From: Streptomyces qinzhouensis
GTDB lineage: Bacteria; Actinomycetota; Actinomycetes; Streptomycetales; Streptomycetaceae
DNA: 64,000 nucleotides
Direction of reading: 5' to 3'
Assembly: GCF_007856155.1 (NCBI RefSeq)
Contig: NZ_CP042266.1
Location: forward strand, 5,456,001-5,520,000
Positions 1 to 9,509 of this stretch are shown in pieces. Made by a program: the position numbers and the translations under genes. The notes under the pieces were generated by a model. It saw nothing but the letters and a program-made list of their open reading frames with translations. It made no database searches and was not told the origin of the DNA. Positions within the stretch are counted from its first letter, which is position 1, and each line of letters begins with the position of its first letter.

Positions 1-260
1 CCGCCGTGGACGGCCTTGGCGTCGAGCAGCGCGCCGACCTCCCGGGGCGCGTTCGCCGCCTGCCGGAAGGGGCGGCCACCGACGGTGACCGTGCCGGACG
101 TCGGATTGTCCAGGCCCAGGATCATCCGCATCGTGGTCGACTTCCCGGCGCCGTTCGGGCCGAGGAAGCCGGTCACCGCACCGGGACGCACCTGGAAGGT
201 GAGGTTGTACACCGCTGTTGTGGCCCCGTAGCGCTTTGTCAGGCCGACTGCCTCGATCAT
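1..260 (-). CDS. ABC transporter ATP-binding protein (N-terminal part, runs off left edge)
   Basis: The first 86 codons are visible, starting at ATG 258-260 after a GGGAG-type ribosome site. The sequence opens [20 protein letters not shown] and has a Walker A motif GPNGAGKST at residues 34-42, so it is the nucleotide-binding subunit of an ABC exporter. It closely resembles the complete ATPase at 1319-2374, including the '[12 protein letters not shown]' segment just after Walker A that is typical of actinobacterial ABC-2 drug or lantibiotic-type exporters. It lies on the same strand as the permease and second ATPase upstream. The Q-loop, signature and Walker B motifs lie outside the window. 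Confidence 0.9.
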   Translation of the reverse strand, partial: MIEAVGLTKRYGATTAVYNLTFQVRPGAVTGFLGPNGAGKSTTMRMILGLDNPTSGTVTVGGRPFRQAANAPREVGALLDAKAVHG

Positions 261-430
261 GCTCCCGCCCCATCGGCGTCAGATGTTCCGGGCCGCCGGC
301 GTCATCGCCGCTAGCCCCCCGTAAGGCTTACGAGGATATCCGGCCGCCGATGGTTCCCGTGAGAGCGTCACAACTACCTCACGGTTGCGGAAAGTGACCT
401 TCCCTGATCAGGCGGTCCGATTCCCGGGCG

Positions 431-540
431 GGATCGGGCGGCTCCGGGGCCGGAGCGGGGCAGTCGGGGTCGGATCGGGCGGCTCCGGAGCCGGAGCGGG
501 CAGCCCGGTCGGGATCGGGCAACTTCCGAGCCGGATCAGG
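431..540. repeat. Imperfect direct repeats with palindromic core downstream of the ABC permease
   Basis: Two near-identical 29-base units (431-459 and 472-500) differ at one base in the core. A third degenerate copy follows at about 511-540. The second copy contains the perfect 12-bp palindrome GGCTCCGGAGCC (481-492). The block lies just after the permease stop codon (minus strand), so it can fold into GC-rich hairpins and probably acts as a terminator region. The rest of 261-535 holds only the upstream region of the partial ATPase gene; I see no gene in it. Confidence 0.55.
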
Positions 541-1315
541 CGTCTCGCTTCTTGAGCAGCAGAAAGGCGCCGATCAGAGCCGCCACCACCCACAGCAACA
601 TGATCCCCAGACCCTCCCAGGGGCCGTACGGCGCCCGGTCGCTGCCCATCGCGTCGGGCACCACCTGCATGATCTTGGAACCCGCCTGGTCGGGGAAGTA
701 GTGGGCCACGTCCTTCGCCTTCGGGACCAGCACCAGGATCCGGGAGACCAGGAAGAAGAACGGCATCAGAATGCCGAGCGACAGCATCGAGGAGCGCAGC
801 ATCGTCGCCACCCCCATCGAGAACAGCGCGATCAGGCCCATGTACAGGCCCGCGCCGATGACCGCGCGCAGCACATTCTCCGCGCCGATCGTGGTGCGGT
901 GCTCGCCGAGCAGCGCCTGGCCGAGGAAGAAACTGGCGAAGCTGGTGATCCAGCCGACGAGCAGCGCCAGCACCGTCGCCACCGCGATCTTGCTGAAGAG
1001 GAAGGTGCCCCGCTGCGGCACCGCCGCCAGCGAGGTACGGATCATGCCGGAGCTGTACTCGGTGCCCACGACCAGCACCCCGAAGACCACCATCGCCAAC
1101 TGGCCCAGCACGATCCCGGAGAAACCGGCGACCACCGGGTCGAAGGTCAACCGCTGCTCGACCGGCAGATCGTTGAAGGTGGCGTTGTAGACCGCGCAGA
1201 GCGCGCCGCTGACCGCGACCGTGGCGACAAAGGCCGCCAGCAGCGTCCAGACCGTCGACGACACCGTACGGATCTTGGTCCACTCCGACTGGAGTACCGC
1301 CGGCACCGAGGCCAT
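536..1315 (-). CDS. ABC-2 type transporter permease
   Basis: A 259-residue membrane protein starting MASVPAVLQSEWTKIRTVSS. The SEWTKIRT opening is typical of actinobacterial ABC-2 permeases. About six hydrophobic segments are visible, at residues ~20-45, ~60-85, ~105-130, ~145-170, ~175-195 and ~230-250, and the protein ends in a basic LLLKKRDA tail. It is 3 nt from the upstream ATPase gene (1319-2374), so the two are surely co-transcribed and form one exporter. The substrate cannot be told from sequence. Confidence 0.88.
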   Translation of the reverse strand: MASVPAVLQSEWTKIRTVSSTVWTLLAAFVATVAVSGALCAVYNATFNDLPVEQRLTFDPVVAGFSGIVLGQLAMVVFGVLVVGTEYSSGMIRTSLAAVPQRGTFLFSKIAVATVLALLVGWITSFASFFLGQALLGEHRTTIGAENVLRAVIGAGLYMGLIALFSMGVATMLRSSMLSLGILMPFFFLVSRILVLVPKAKDVAHYFPDQAGSKIMQVVPDAMGSDRAPYGPWEGLGIMLLWVVAALIGAFLLLKKRDA

Positions 1316-1318
1316 CCG

Positions 1319-2374
1319 TCAGACTCCCTTGCTGCGGCCGTCGCCGCCGTCGTGACCGTCGCCGTCGTGACCGCCGGCGCCGTCCCGCGCCTCCCAGCCC
1401 GCGCCCCAGCGCGGACCGTCGAGGCCGCCCCGGCCGTCGCCCGGCGGGGCGCCGGAGTCCGCGGCCGCCGGAGTGCCGTGCGCGTGGTACTCCACCGCGC
1501 CCGCCGTCATCTGCATAAACGCCTCCTCCAGCGAGGCCTGCTGCCGGCTGAGCTCATGCAGCACCACCCGGTGGGCGGCCGCCAGCTCACCCAGCGCCTC
1601 CGTCGTCGCGCCGTCGACCTCCAGCACCCCGGCCGACTCCAGCGCCGTATATCCGGCCCCGTGCAGTACGTCCCGGAGCCTCTCCTGCTCGGGGGAGCGC
1701 AGCCGGACATAGCTCCGCGAGTTCTGCCGGATGAAGTCCGTCATCGAGGTGTCCGCCAGCAGCTTTCCCTGCCCGATGACGATCAGATGGTCGGCGGTCA
1801 GCGCCATCTCGCTCATCAGATGCGAGGAGACGAAGATCGTCCGGCCTTCGGCGGCCAGGGCCTTCATCAGATTCCGGATCCAGTGGATGCCCTCCGGGTC
1901 GAGCCCGTTGACCGGCTCGTCGAACATCAGGATCTCGGGATCCCCCAGCAGCGCCGAGGCGATGCCGAGCCGCTGCCCCATCCCCAGCGAGAAGCCCTTC
2001 GACTTCTTGTGCGCCACCGGTGTCAGCCCGACGATGTCCAGCACCTCGGAGACCCGGGACGCCGGAATCCGGCTGGCCTGGGCGAGACAGAGCAGATTGT
2101 TGTACGCGCTCCGCCCGCCGTGCATCGCCTTGGCGTCCAGCAGCGCCCCGATGTACTTCAGCGGCTCCGACAGCTCACGGTAGTGCCGTCCGTCGATCCG
2201 GACCGACCCCGCCGTCGGCAGGTCCAGATCCAGCATCATCCGCATCGTGGTGGACTTGCCCGCGCCGTTCGGTCCCAGAAAACCGGTGATCATTCCCGGC
2301 CGGACCCGGAACGACAAATGGTCGACGGCGACCTTCGGACCGAAGTGTTTGGTGAGATCCTCCAGCTCGATCAT
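1319..2374 (-). CDS. ABC transporter ATP-binding protein
   Basis: A 351-residue nucleotide-binding subunit. Walker A is GPNGAGKST (about residues 34-42), the signature region is FSLGMGQRLGIASALL, Walker B is ILMFDEPVNGLDPEG, and a switch His lies in SSHLM. The last ~50 residues are a Gly/Asp-rich low-complexity tail beyond the usual ~300-residue family length. It sits directly upstream of the permease gene and pairs with it. The partial ATPase at the left edge is a near paralogue, so two ATPases flank one permease; they may make a heteromeric exporter or two related exporters. Confidence 0.9.
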   Translation of the reverse strand: MIELEDLTKHFGPKVAVDHLSFRVRPGMITGFLGPNGAGKSTTMRMMLDLDLPTAGSVRIDGRHYRELSEPLKYIGALLDAKAMHGGRSAYNNLLCLAQASRIPASRVSEVLDIVGLTPVAHKKSKGFSLGMGQRLGIASALLGDPEILMFDEPVNGLDPEGIHWIRNLMKALAAEGRTIFVSSHLMSEMALTADHLIVIGQGKLLADTSMTDFIRQNSRSYVRLRSPEQERLRDVLHGAGYTALESAGVLEVDGATTEALGELAAAHRVVLHELSRQQASLEEAFMQMTAGAVEYHAHGTPAAADSGAPPGDGRGGLDGPRWGAGWEARDGAGGHDGDGHDGGDGRSKGV

Positions 2375-2396
2375 GCCGCCACGCTAAGGGCGCGCA

Positions 2397-2428
2397 AAGC
2401 CCCCCGCCACTTGAGCGACAGGGGGCTT
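2397..2428 (-). terminator. Hairpin between filP and the ABC ATPase gene
   Basis: Arms AAGCCCCC (2397-2404) and GGGGGCTT (2421-2428) flank a 16-nt loop. Read on the minus strand, the hairpin lies just downstream of the filP stop codon and ends in GGGGGGCTTT, so it probably ends filP transcription before the ABC genes. Confidence 0.55.
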
Positions 2429-2482
2429 GACACTGATGTGACCAACCGTACGGCGGAACGGGCCCCACCGCCGGTCGACGGG

Positions 2483-3421
2483 TCAGCGGGACTGCTGCGC
2501 CGGAACTCCACGCGAGATCGGCTCGTCGTCGACGGGCGCGCCGGCCGCGGCCACCGCGGCACCGGTCAGCGTCGCCAGCATCTCGCGGACATTGGTGAGC
2601 TGGGCGTTGATCGAGTCGCGGCGGTTGGTGAGCGCCGCCAGCTCGCGCTCCGATTCGCTGCGGATCCGGTCGGCCTTGGCGTTGGCGTCGGCGACGATGT
2701 CCTCGGCCTGGCGCTGCGCCGTCTCCACGGTCTGCCGGGCCCGGCGCTCCGCGTCCGTCCGCAGCTTCTCCGCCTCCAGCCGGAGCTGCTCCGCCCGGTG
2801 CTCGATCTCCGCGAGCCGCTTCTCCGCCTTCGCCTGACGCGAGGCCAGATCCCGCTCGGACTGCTCACGGCGCTTGGCGAGGTTCGTCTCGAAGTCCGCG
2901 GCGGCCTGGGCGGCCTTGGCGCGGGTCTCCTCGAAGAGCGCGTCGGCCTCCTCGCGCTTGGACTGGGCGTCCTTCTGCGCGTCGGTACGGAGCTGAGTGG
3001 CGTCGCCCTTCGCCTTGTCGACGATCCGGATGCCCTCCTCCTCCGCCTTCGCCTTGCGGTCGGCGGCGAACGACTCGGCGTCGTTGCGGACCTGCTGGGC
3101 GGCGGACTCGGCGAGCTCCCGGTGCTGCTCGGCGGCGCGGCGGGCCTCCTCGCGCAGGTCCTTCGCCTCCTCCTCGGCGAGCCGGAGGATCTTCTCGACG
3201 CGCGCACCGAGACCGGCGTACGACGGCTCGGCTTCGCTGACCTGAGCCTGGGCGTTCTGCGTTTCGAGATGCAGCTCCTCGATGCGCTTTTCCAGCGAGG
3301 TGATCCGTGTCAGAGCACTATCACGGTCGGCGACGAGCTTGGTAATGCGGTCGTCCACCTGACCGCGGTCGTAACCACGCCGCACGAGCTCGAAGCCGAA
3401 GGGGGAGGATGTGTCGCTCAT
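2483..3421 (-). CDS. filP: FilP, intermediate-filament-like coiled-coil protein
   Basis: A 312-residue, almost wholly alpha-helical coiled-coil protein, often mis-annotated as 'cellulose-binding protein'. The N-terminus (FELVRRGYDRGQVDDRITKL) resembles the DivIVA N-terminal motif. It is followed by long Ala/Glu/Arg-rich heptads from about residue 20 to 290 and a short disordered tail. In Streptomyces FilP forms a lattice behind the hyphal tip, gives the hypha stiffness and interacts with DivIVA and Scy. S. coelicolor FilP is of nearly the same length. It is encoded directly downstream of scy on the same strand with a 114-nt gap. The ATG at 3421 is preceded by AGGAA. Confidence 0.93.
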   Translation of the reverse strand: MSDTSSPFGFELVRRGYDRGQVDDRITKLVADRDSALTRITSLEKRIEELHLETQNAQAQVSEAEPSYAGLGARVEKILRLAEEEAKDLREEARRAAEQHRELAESAAQQVRNDAESFAADRKAKAEEEGIRIVDKAKGDATQLRTDAQKDAQSKREEADALFEETRAKAAQAAADFETNLAKRREQSERDLASRQAKAEKRLAEIEHRAEQLRLEAEKLRTDAERRARQTVETAQRQAEDIVADANAKADRIRSESERELAALTNRRDSINAQLTNVREMLATLTGAAVAAAGAPVDDEPISRGVPAQQSR

Positions 3422-3535
3422 GGGGTTCCTGTCGAATGAGACCGGTGAGGTGATAGAGGGAATCCTAGGGGCCGAAGCGGTGTGTCATCGAGCGGATGCA
3501 GGTTTGATATAGAGAATGTGCAGTCTTTTGAGTGG

Positions 3536-6500
3536 CTAAGATCGCGAAGGCTTGCCACCCGAACGGGTAACACCCGCCGAGGCGCCGGTCCTGACGGCCC
3601 CTCCGGAACCGCCGCTTCTGGTATCGCCCGAACCGCCGCCCGGTTTCGGCCCCTTGCCGTCGGCCGACGGTGCTTCGAACGATTCCAGCGCCTCCAGCAC
3701 GTTCTGCACCCGGGAGATCTCCGCCTGGATGTCCTCGCGCCGACGCTGGATCACCTCCAGCTCCCGTTTGCCGTCGCCGACCAGTCTGCGCGCCTCCGAC
3801 TCTGCGTCGGTCTTGATCCGCTCCCCCTCGCGAATCAGCGTGGCCTTCTTCTGCTCGGCCTCCTTGAGCAGACCCTCGGCCTTCTTCACGGCGGCGATCC
3901 GGACCCGGCTCGCCTCGGACGCCGTCTCCGACAGCAGCTCCTCGGCCTGCTGCGCCGACTCGTTGCGCTGGTCGGTCGCGGCCTTCACCAGATGGTCCAC
4001 CCGCTCGCCGGCCACCTTCATCTGCTCGGCCGTCTCCCGGCGGGCCCGCTCGTGCAACTCCTCGACCTCGGACTCGGCCCGGACCCGCAGCTCCTCCGCC
4101 CGGTCCCTTATCGCCGCCGAGTCCCGGCGGGCGCCCACCAGCAGCTCGTCCGCGTCCGCCCGGGCCCGCTCCACCAGCGAGTTGCCCTCCACGGTCGCCT
4201 CGGTGACCAGCCGCTCGGCCTCCTTACGGGCCGCGCCGACCATCGTGTCGGACTGCTTCTCGGCCTCCAGAGCGGCGCGCAGCGCCTCCTCCTGGGCCTT
4301 GTTGACCAGCTGGTCCGCCTGTTCGGCCGCGTCCCGGCGGCGTTTGGCCGCCGCGTCGCGGGCCTCGTCGACCGTACGGTCCGCGGCGGTCCGGGCCTCG
4401 GCCCGCAACCGCTCCGCCGTCGCCTCCGCGTCCGACTTCAGCTGCTGCGCCTCGACCCGGATCCGCTCGGCGGCCTGCTGCGCCGAGCCCACCGTCTCAG
4501 CGGCCTCGGCCCGCAGCCGCTCCGCGTCCCCGCGCGCCTCCGACAGCAACTGGTCCGCCTGCGCCGCCGCGTCCGCACGCCGCTTGTCGGCCGTACGGCG
4601 GGCGTCGTCGAGGACCTCCTGCGCCTCGGCCCGGATCCGGTCGCCCTCCGACGCCGCCTCGCCGACCAGCCGGTCCGCCTGCGCCGCCGCCTCCGAACGG
4701 ATCCGGTTCGCGTCGTCGCGGGCGTCCGCACGGGTACGGGCCGCGTCCTGCTCGGCCGCCGCCACCGCGTCCGACGCCTCGGTACGCATCCGCTGCGCGT
4801 ACTCCGCGGAATCCGCCCGCACCTTGTCCGATTCGGCGATCGCCTCGTTGACGGTCCGCTCGGCCAGCGCGTTCGCCGCCTCGGTCTCCGTCCTGGCCCG
4901 CTCCCGCAGCTGCGCCGCGTCCTCGGTGGCGCGCTCCAGCGCGGAATGGGCGTCCGCCCGCAGCCGGTCGGCCTCCTCCTGCGCCTCGGCCCGGGTCCGG
5001 CCCGCCGCGTGCTCGGCCGCCGACCGCAGCCCCGCGATCTCCTCCTCGGCCTGCTCGTGCAGCCCCGAGACCGAGTCCCGTACCTGCTTGGCGGTCTGCT
5101 CGGCCGCCGCGACCGCCTCCGTGGCCCGCCGGTCGGCGTCCTCCGTCAGCGACTGCGCCTCGGACTGCGCCTCCTCGACCCGCTTACGGGCCGCCGCCAG
5201 CAACTCCTCGCTCTGCTCCCGGGCCCGCTCCCGCTCCCGGTCCGCCTCGGCCCGCGCCGACTCCAGGGTGTCCTCGGCCGCCCGGCGCCGCCGCCCGGCC
5301 TCCTCCTGCGCGGCCGCCAGCGCCTCCTGCGCCTCCGCGGCCACCCGGTCGGCCGCCGCCGCCGCCTCGGCCCGCAGCCGGTCCGAGGTCTCCTGCGCCT
5401 CGGTCTTCAGCCGCTCCGCCTCGGCCGCCGCGTCCCCGCGCAGCCGTACCGCGATGTTCTCGCCCTCGGCCCGCGCCGTCGACGCGTCGGCGGCGGCGTC
5501 GTTGCGCAGCTGGTCCGCCTCGGCCTCGGACTGCTCCCGAAGGGCCCGGATCCGCTCCGCCGTCTCCGTCCGCAGCCGGTCGGTCTCCTCGGCCGCCTCG
5601 CGCCGCAGCCGCTCGCCCTCGGTCCTGGCGTCCGCCAGCGCGGCCTCCGCGGCCCCGACCCGGGCCTCCGCCTCGGAGTGGAGCCGCGCCAGCGACTCGG
5701 CGGCCTCCTCCTGGCGGGCCGCCATCGTCCGCTCGGCCTCGTCGCGCAGCGCGTCCGCGGCCTGCTCGGCCGCCGCCCGCGCCGCGTCCGCCTGCTCCTC
5801 GGTCTCCACCCGCAGGCGCTCCGCCTCGGTGCGGGTGCGCTCCAGCGTCTCCTCGGCCTGCCGGCGCAGCGTCGTCGCCCGCTCGATGGCCTCGGTACGG
5901 ACCCGGTCGCTCTCGGCGCCCGCGCTCGTCCGCAGCTCGTCGGCGTCCGACCGGGCCTTCGTCAGCAGCTCCTCGGCGGTCGACGCCGCCTCTTCGATCT
6001 GCTGTACGGCCTCCCGGCGGGCCTCGCCCCGGATCCGCTCGCCCTCGGCGACCGCCTCCGAACGCAACTGCTCCGCCTCGCCGCGCAGCCGCCGGGCCTC
6101 CTCCTGGAGCTCGACCGTCCGGGCCCGGTACTCCTTGGTGTCGTCCTTGGCGACGCCCTTGATGTGATCGGCCTGGTCGGCGGCCTCGCCGCGGAGCCGC
6201 TCCGCCTCCGTCTCGGCCTCGCGGCGGATCCGCTCCGCCTCCTCGGTCGCCTTGCGGGTGGTCTCGCGGGCGTCGTCCGACGCCTTCGTGAGCACCTCGT
6301 CGGCGTCCCGGGCGGCCTTGGCGATGGCCGCCGCCGAATCCTCGGCGGCGATCGTCTTCGCCTTCTCCGAGGCCTCCGACACCTGCTTCTCGGCCTCCGA
6401 GCGGGCATCGGCCAGCACCTGCTCGGCCTCCGCCTTCACCGTCTCGGCCTCGCCGGTCGCCTCGGCGACCAGCCGGGCGATCTCCGCCTTGGCGGTACGG

Positions 6501-7420
6501 GTGCGCTGCTCGTTGACGGAATCCGCGGTCGTCTGCTGCCGGGCCGCCGACTCCGCGGCCTGGGTGACCAGACGCTCCGCCTCGGCCCGCGCCTCCCGGA
6601 GCTTCTCCTCGGCGTCCTGGAGCTTCTGCTCGGCCGCCCGGGTCAGCTCCGCCGACTGCTGGCGGGCCAGCTCCGATTCGGCGGTGGTCGAGGAGCGCAG
6701 CCGCTCGGCGTGACCGGTGGCCTCCTGCGCCTGGCCGGCCGCCGCGTTCAGCATCCGCTCGGCGTCCCGGCGGGCCCGGTGCAGCAGGGCCTCCGCCTCA
6801 CCGCGGGCCGACTCGGCCTCCGAGCCGACCCGGGAGCGGGCCTCGTCGGTCAGCCGCTTCGCCTCGGACCTGGCCTGCCCCAGCGACTGCTCCGCCTCCG
6901 CTCGCGACTCGTCGAGCAGCCGGCGCGCCTGGGACTCCGTACGGGCCCGCAACTGCTCGGCCCAGGCCACGTTCTCGTTGACGTGCGCCTCGACGGTCTG
7001 CCGGCGCTCGGCCAGCTCCTGGTCCAGCCGCTGGCGCCGCTGATTGGCCTCCGTGTGCAGCTCCGCCTGGAGCCTGGACTGCTGCTCGGCGTGCTCCTGG
7101 AGCAGCCGCTGCGCCTGGGCCCGTATGTCCCGCAGTTCGCGCTCGGCGTCGGACCGCAACTGGTCCGCCTGGGCCTGTGCGTTCCGCAGCATCTGCTCGG
7201 CCTGATAGCCGAGGTCGCCGTTGTCGTAGGCGGGACGGGTCGCAAGGGCCCGGCGCGCCTCATGGAGTTTGGCGCGCAACACCTCGACCTGGTAGCCGAG
7301 GTCCTCGGCGTGCTGGACGGCCTTCTCCCGCTCGGTCTTCAGCCGGTCCATCTTGGCTTCGAACCGAGAGAGGAGGTCGTCGTCAGCTCGGTGGCTCTCC
7401 TGGCGTTCGTAGCCCCGCAC
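3536..7420 (-). CDS. scy: Scy, long coiled-coil polarity scaffold
   Basis: A giant coiled-coil protein of about 1,294 residues, beginning (GTG at 7418-7420) VRGYERQESHRADDDLLSRF. The frame stays open upstream to 7564, but the RGYERQESHR start matches the known Scy N-terminus as I remember it. The N-terminal ~60 residues are DivIVA-like. From about residue 75 to 1,230 the protein is an unbroken set of 'A-A-E-A-E-R-L-R' type repeats with long heptad/hendecad periodicity. The C-terminal ~45 residues are Gly/Ser/Pro-rich. Scy assembles with FilP and DivIVA at hyphal tips and controls the number of polarity centres and branching. The third-position GC bias of the repeats also keeps the opposite strand open, which is not a gene. 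Confidence 0.93.
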   Translation of the reverse strand: MRGYERQESHRADDDLLSRFEAKMDRLKTEREKAVQHAEDLGYQVEVLRAKLHEARRALATRPAYDNGDLGYQAEQMLRNAQAQADQLRSDAERELRDIRAQAQRLLQEHAEQQSRLQAELHTEANQRRQRLDQELAERRQTVEAHVNENVAWAEQLRARTESQARRLLDESRAEAEQSLGQARSEAKRLTDEARSRVGSEAESARGEAEALLHRARRDAERMLNAAAGQAQEATGHAERLRSSTTAESELARQQSAELTRAAEQKLQDAEEKLREARAEAERLVTQAAESAARQQTTADSVNEQRTRTAKAEIARLVAEATGEAETVKAEAEQVLADARSEAEKQVSEASEKAKTIAAEDSAAAIAKAARDADEVLTKASDDARETTRKATEEAERIRREAETEAERLRGEAADQADHIKGVAKDDTKEYRARTVELQEEARRLRGEAEQLRSEAVAEGERIRGEARREAVQQIEEAASTAEELLTKARSDADELRTSAGAESDRVRTEAIERATTLRRQAEETLERTRTEAERLRVETEEQADAARAAAEQAADALRDEAERTMAARQEEAAESLARLHSEAEARVGAAEAALADARTEGERLRREAAEETDRLRTETAERIRALREQSEAEADQLRNDAAADASTARAEGENIAVRLRGDAAAEAERLKTEAQETSDRLRAEAAAAADRVAAEAQEALAAAQEEAGRRRRAAEDTLESARAEADRERERAREQSEELLAAARKRVEEAQSEAQSLTEDADRRATEAVAAAEQTAKQVRDSVSGLHEQAEEEIAGLRSAAEHAAGRTRAEAQEEADRLRADAHSALERATEDAAQLRERARTETEAANALAERTVNEAIAESDKVRADSAEYAQRMRTEASDAVAAAEQDAARTRADARDDANRIRSEAAAQADRLVGEAASEGDRIRAEAQEVLDDARRTADKRRADAAAQADQLLSEARGDAERLRAEAAETVGSAQQAAERIRVEAQQLKSDAEATAERLRAEARTAADRTVDEARDAAAKRRRDAAEQADQLVNKAQEEALRAALEAEKQSDTMVGAARKEAERLVTEATVEGNSLVERARADADELLVGARRDSAAIRDRAEELRVRAESEVEELHERARRETAEQMKVAGERVDHLVKAATDQRNESAQQAEELLSETASEASRVRIAAVKKAEGLLKEAEQKKATLIREGERIKTDAESEARRLVGDGKRELEVIQRRREDIQAEISRVQNVLEALESFEAPSADGKGPKPGGGSGDTRSGGSGGAVRTGASAGVTRSGGKPSRS

Positions 7421-7589
7421 TACGCGGTCCCATCCGTCCCCTGGTCGCAACTGATCCCGCACAAGCACCGCCCGCCCGGCGAACGGCCCCCCGGGGAATG
7501 GTGACAGAACAATATGAGAGGACGCGTCGCGGCCCCGACCCGGCCCCGGCCCGGAACAGCCCACTCTACCGGGCCGGGAATCCCTGAGG

Positions 7590-8018
7590 TCAGTGCTCCG
7601 AGGCAGAGGTGACGAGTTCGGTCAGAACGCCGTGGCAGTCCTTGGGGTGCAGGAAGGTGATCCGGGAGTCCATCGAACCGCGCCGCGGCTCCTCGTAGAG
7701 CACCCGTACCCCCTTCTCCCGGATCGCCTCCGAGTCCCCGTCGACATCGGCCGTGCCGAAGGCGATGTGGTGCACCCCCTCACCATTCTTGGCCAGCCAC
7801 TTCCCCACCGGGGAGTCCTCCCGGGTCGGCTGGAGCAGCTGGAGGTAGGAGGCCCCGCCGTCCGAGGTCTCATTGATCTTCAGCATGGCCTCGCGTACCC
7901 CCTGCTCCTCGTTGACCTCCGAGTGGAAGACCTCGAAGCCGTACGTGGACCGGTAGAACTCGACGGTCGCGTCCAAGTCGAAACAGGCGATCCCGATGTG
8001 GTCGATGCGCGTCAGCAT
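7590..8018 (-). CDS. mce: Methylmalonyl-CoA epimerase
   Basis: A 142-residue glyoxalase/VOC-fold protein with two beta-alpha-beta modules. Metal-ligand positions are visible in [10 protein letters not shown] near the N-terminus, in [11 protein letters not shown] mid-protein, and as the Glu of VLTEL near the C-terminus. The enzyme interconverts the 2R and 2S forms of methylmalonyl-CoA, linking propionyl-CoA carboxylase to methylmalonyl-CoA mutase. It is divergent from the thiolase gene across 146 nt and near meaB, so this is an odd-chain/branched acyl-CoA block. Length is normal for the family. Confidence 0.93.
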   Translation of the reverse strand: MLTRIDHIGIACFDLDATVEFYRSTYGFEVFHSEVNEEQGVREAMLKINETSDGGASYLQLLQPTREDSPVGKWLAKNGEGVHHIAFGTADVDGDSEAIREKGVRVLYEEPRRGSMDSRITFLHPKDCHGVLTELVTSASEH

Positions 8019-8164
8019 GGGACCAGTGGAGCGTCCGGGCCCCGGTTACGCAAGGTGCCCGCTGTCACACCGGGCGCACAGTGACCCGGAGGCGTACCGA
8101 TCAGTACATTGAAGTAAACCCTCGTTCACTCCTCAGCGCCCGAGCTGGAAGGGGATCGTCACTC

Positions 8165-9400
8165 ATGTCGTCTCTCGCTTCAGGAACCGCCCGCAGCACC
8201 GGAAACACCACGGTGATCGTCGCAGGCGCACGGACGCCCATGGGGCGGCTCCTCGGCTCGCTGAAATCCTTCTCCGGTGCCGACCTCGGCGGTTTCGCCA
8301 TCAAGGCCGCCCTCGACCGGGCGGGCATCGGCCCCGACCAGGTCCAGTACGTGATCATGGGCCAGGTGCTGGGGGCCGGCGCCGGACAGATCCCCGCACG
8401 TCAGGCCGCGGTCAAGGCGGGCATCCCCATGAACGTGCCCGCGCTCACCGTCAACAAGGTCTGCCTCTCCGGCCTCGACGCCATCGCCCTCGCCGACCAG
8501 CTGATCCGCGCCGGGGAGTTCGACATCGTCGTCGCGGGCGGCCAGGAATCCATGACCAACGCCCCGCATCTGCTGCCCAAGAGCCGTGAGGGCTTCAGGT
8601 ACGGAGCGATCGGGATGCTCGACTCCATGGCCCACGACGGCCTCACCGACGCCTTCGAGAACATCGCCATGGGCGAGTCGACCGAGAAGCACAACACCCG
8701 GCTCGGCATCGGCCGCGCCGAACAGGACGCCTTCGCCGCCGCCTCCCACCAGCGGGCCGCCGCCGCCCAGAAGAACGGCCTCTTCGACGCGGAGATCACC
8801 CCGGTCGAGATCCCCCAGCGCAAGGGCGACCCGGTGATCTTCGCGCAGGACGAGGGCATCAGGGCCGAGACCACGGCGGAGAACCTCGCCCGGCTGCGGC
8901 CCGCGTTCGCCCAGGACGGCACCATCACCGCGGGCACCTCCTCCCAGATCTCCGACGGCGCCGCGGCCGTCGTCGTCATGAGCCGAGCCAAGGCGGAGGA
9001 ACTCGGCCTGGAGTGGCTCGCCGAGATCGGCGCGCACGGCAATGTCGCGGGCCCCGACAACTCCCTCCAGTCCCAGCCGTCCAACGCGATCGCCCACGCC
9101 GTCGCCAAGGAGGGCATCTCCGTCGCCGATCTCGACCTCATCGAGATCAACGAAGCCTTCGCGGCCGTCGCCGTGCAGTCGATGAAGGACCTCGGCGTGT
9201 CCCCGGAAAGGGTGAACGTCAACGGCGGCGCGATCGCCCTGGGCCACCCCATCGGCATGTCCGGCGCCCGGATCGCCCTCCACCTCGCGCTGGAGCTGCG
9301 CCGCCGCGGCGGCGGCACCGGCGCGGCCGCGCTGTGCGGCGGCGGCGGACAGGGCGACGCGCTGATCCTCCGCGTACCCGGGAGCGGTCCCGGGAAGTAG
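8165..9400 (+). CDS. Acetyl-CoA acetyltransferase (thiolase)
   Basis: A 411-residue thiolase. I chose ATG 8165 because GGAAGGGG lies about 8 nt upstream and it gives the normal family length; the frame is open from 8081. The nucleophilic Cys is at about residue 100 in [12 protein letters not shown]. The C-terminal catalytic motifs are [17 protein letters not shown] (His) and [11 protein letters not shown] (Cys). The enzyme condenses two acetyl-CoA to acetoacetyl-CoA or runs the reverse reaction. It is followed 109 nt later by meaB on the same strand. Polyhydroxybutyrate or ethylmalonyl-CoA supply are possible roles. Confidence 0.93.
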   Translation: MSSLASGTARSTGNTTVIVAGARTPMGRLLGSLKSFSGADLGGFAIKAALDRAGIGPDQVQYVIMGQVLGAGAGQIPARQAAVKAGIPMNVPALTVNKVCLSGLDAIALADQLIRAGEFDIVVAGGQESMTNAPHLLPKSREGFRYGAIGMLDSMAHDGLTDAFENIAMGESTEKHNTRLGIGRAEQDAFAAASHQRAAAAQKNGLFDAEITPVEIPQRKGDPVIFAQDEGIRAETTAENLARLRPAFAQDGTITAGTSSQISDGAAAVVVMSRAKAEELGLEWLAEIGAHGNVAGPDNSLQSQPSNAIAHAVAKEGISVADLDLIEINEAFAAVAVQSMKDLGVSPERVNVNGGAIALGHPIGMSGARIALHLALELRRRGGGTGAAALCGGGGQGDALILRVPGSGPGK

Positions 9401-9509
9401 CCACCCGGACCGGTGTACGGCCCGGCCCGGCCCGTTCGGACCGGGCCGGGCCCAGCCGGTGCGTGAGGCGGAAACGGAACGGGTCGCGAGTGCGGTGAGG
9501 AGCAGAAGC

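Noticed and set aside
701..3439. 912-codon plus-strand frame opposite the ABC genes and filP
   Set aside because: It crosses three recognised minus-strand genes and has Arg/His/Asp-rich low-complexity composition.
3482..7504. 1,340-codon open frame opposite scy
   Set aside because: It is a mirror of the repetitive, high-GC3 scy coding sequence and has Leu/Arg/Gly-rich nonsense composition; scy and FilP homology decide the strand.
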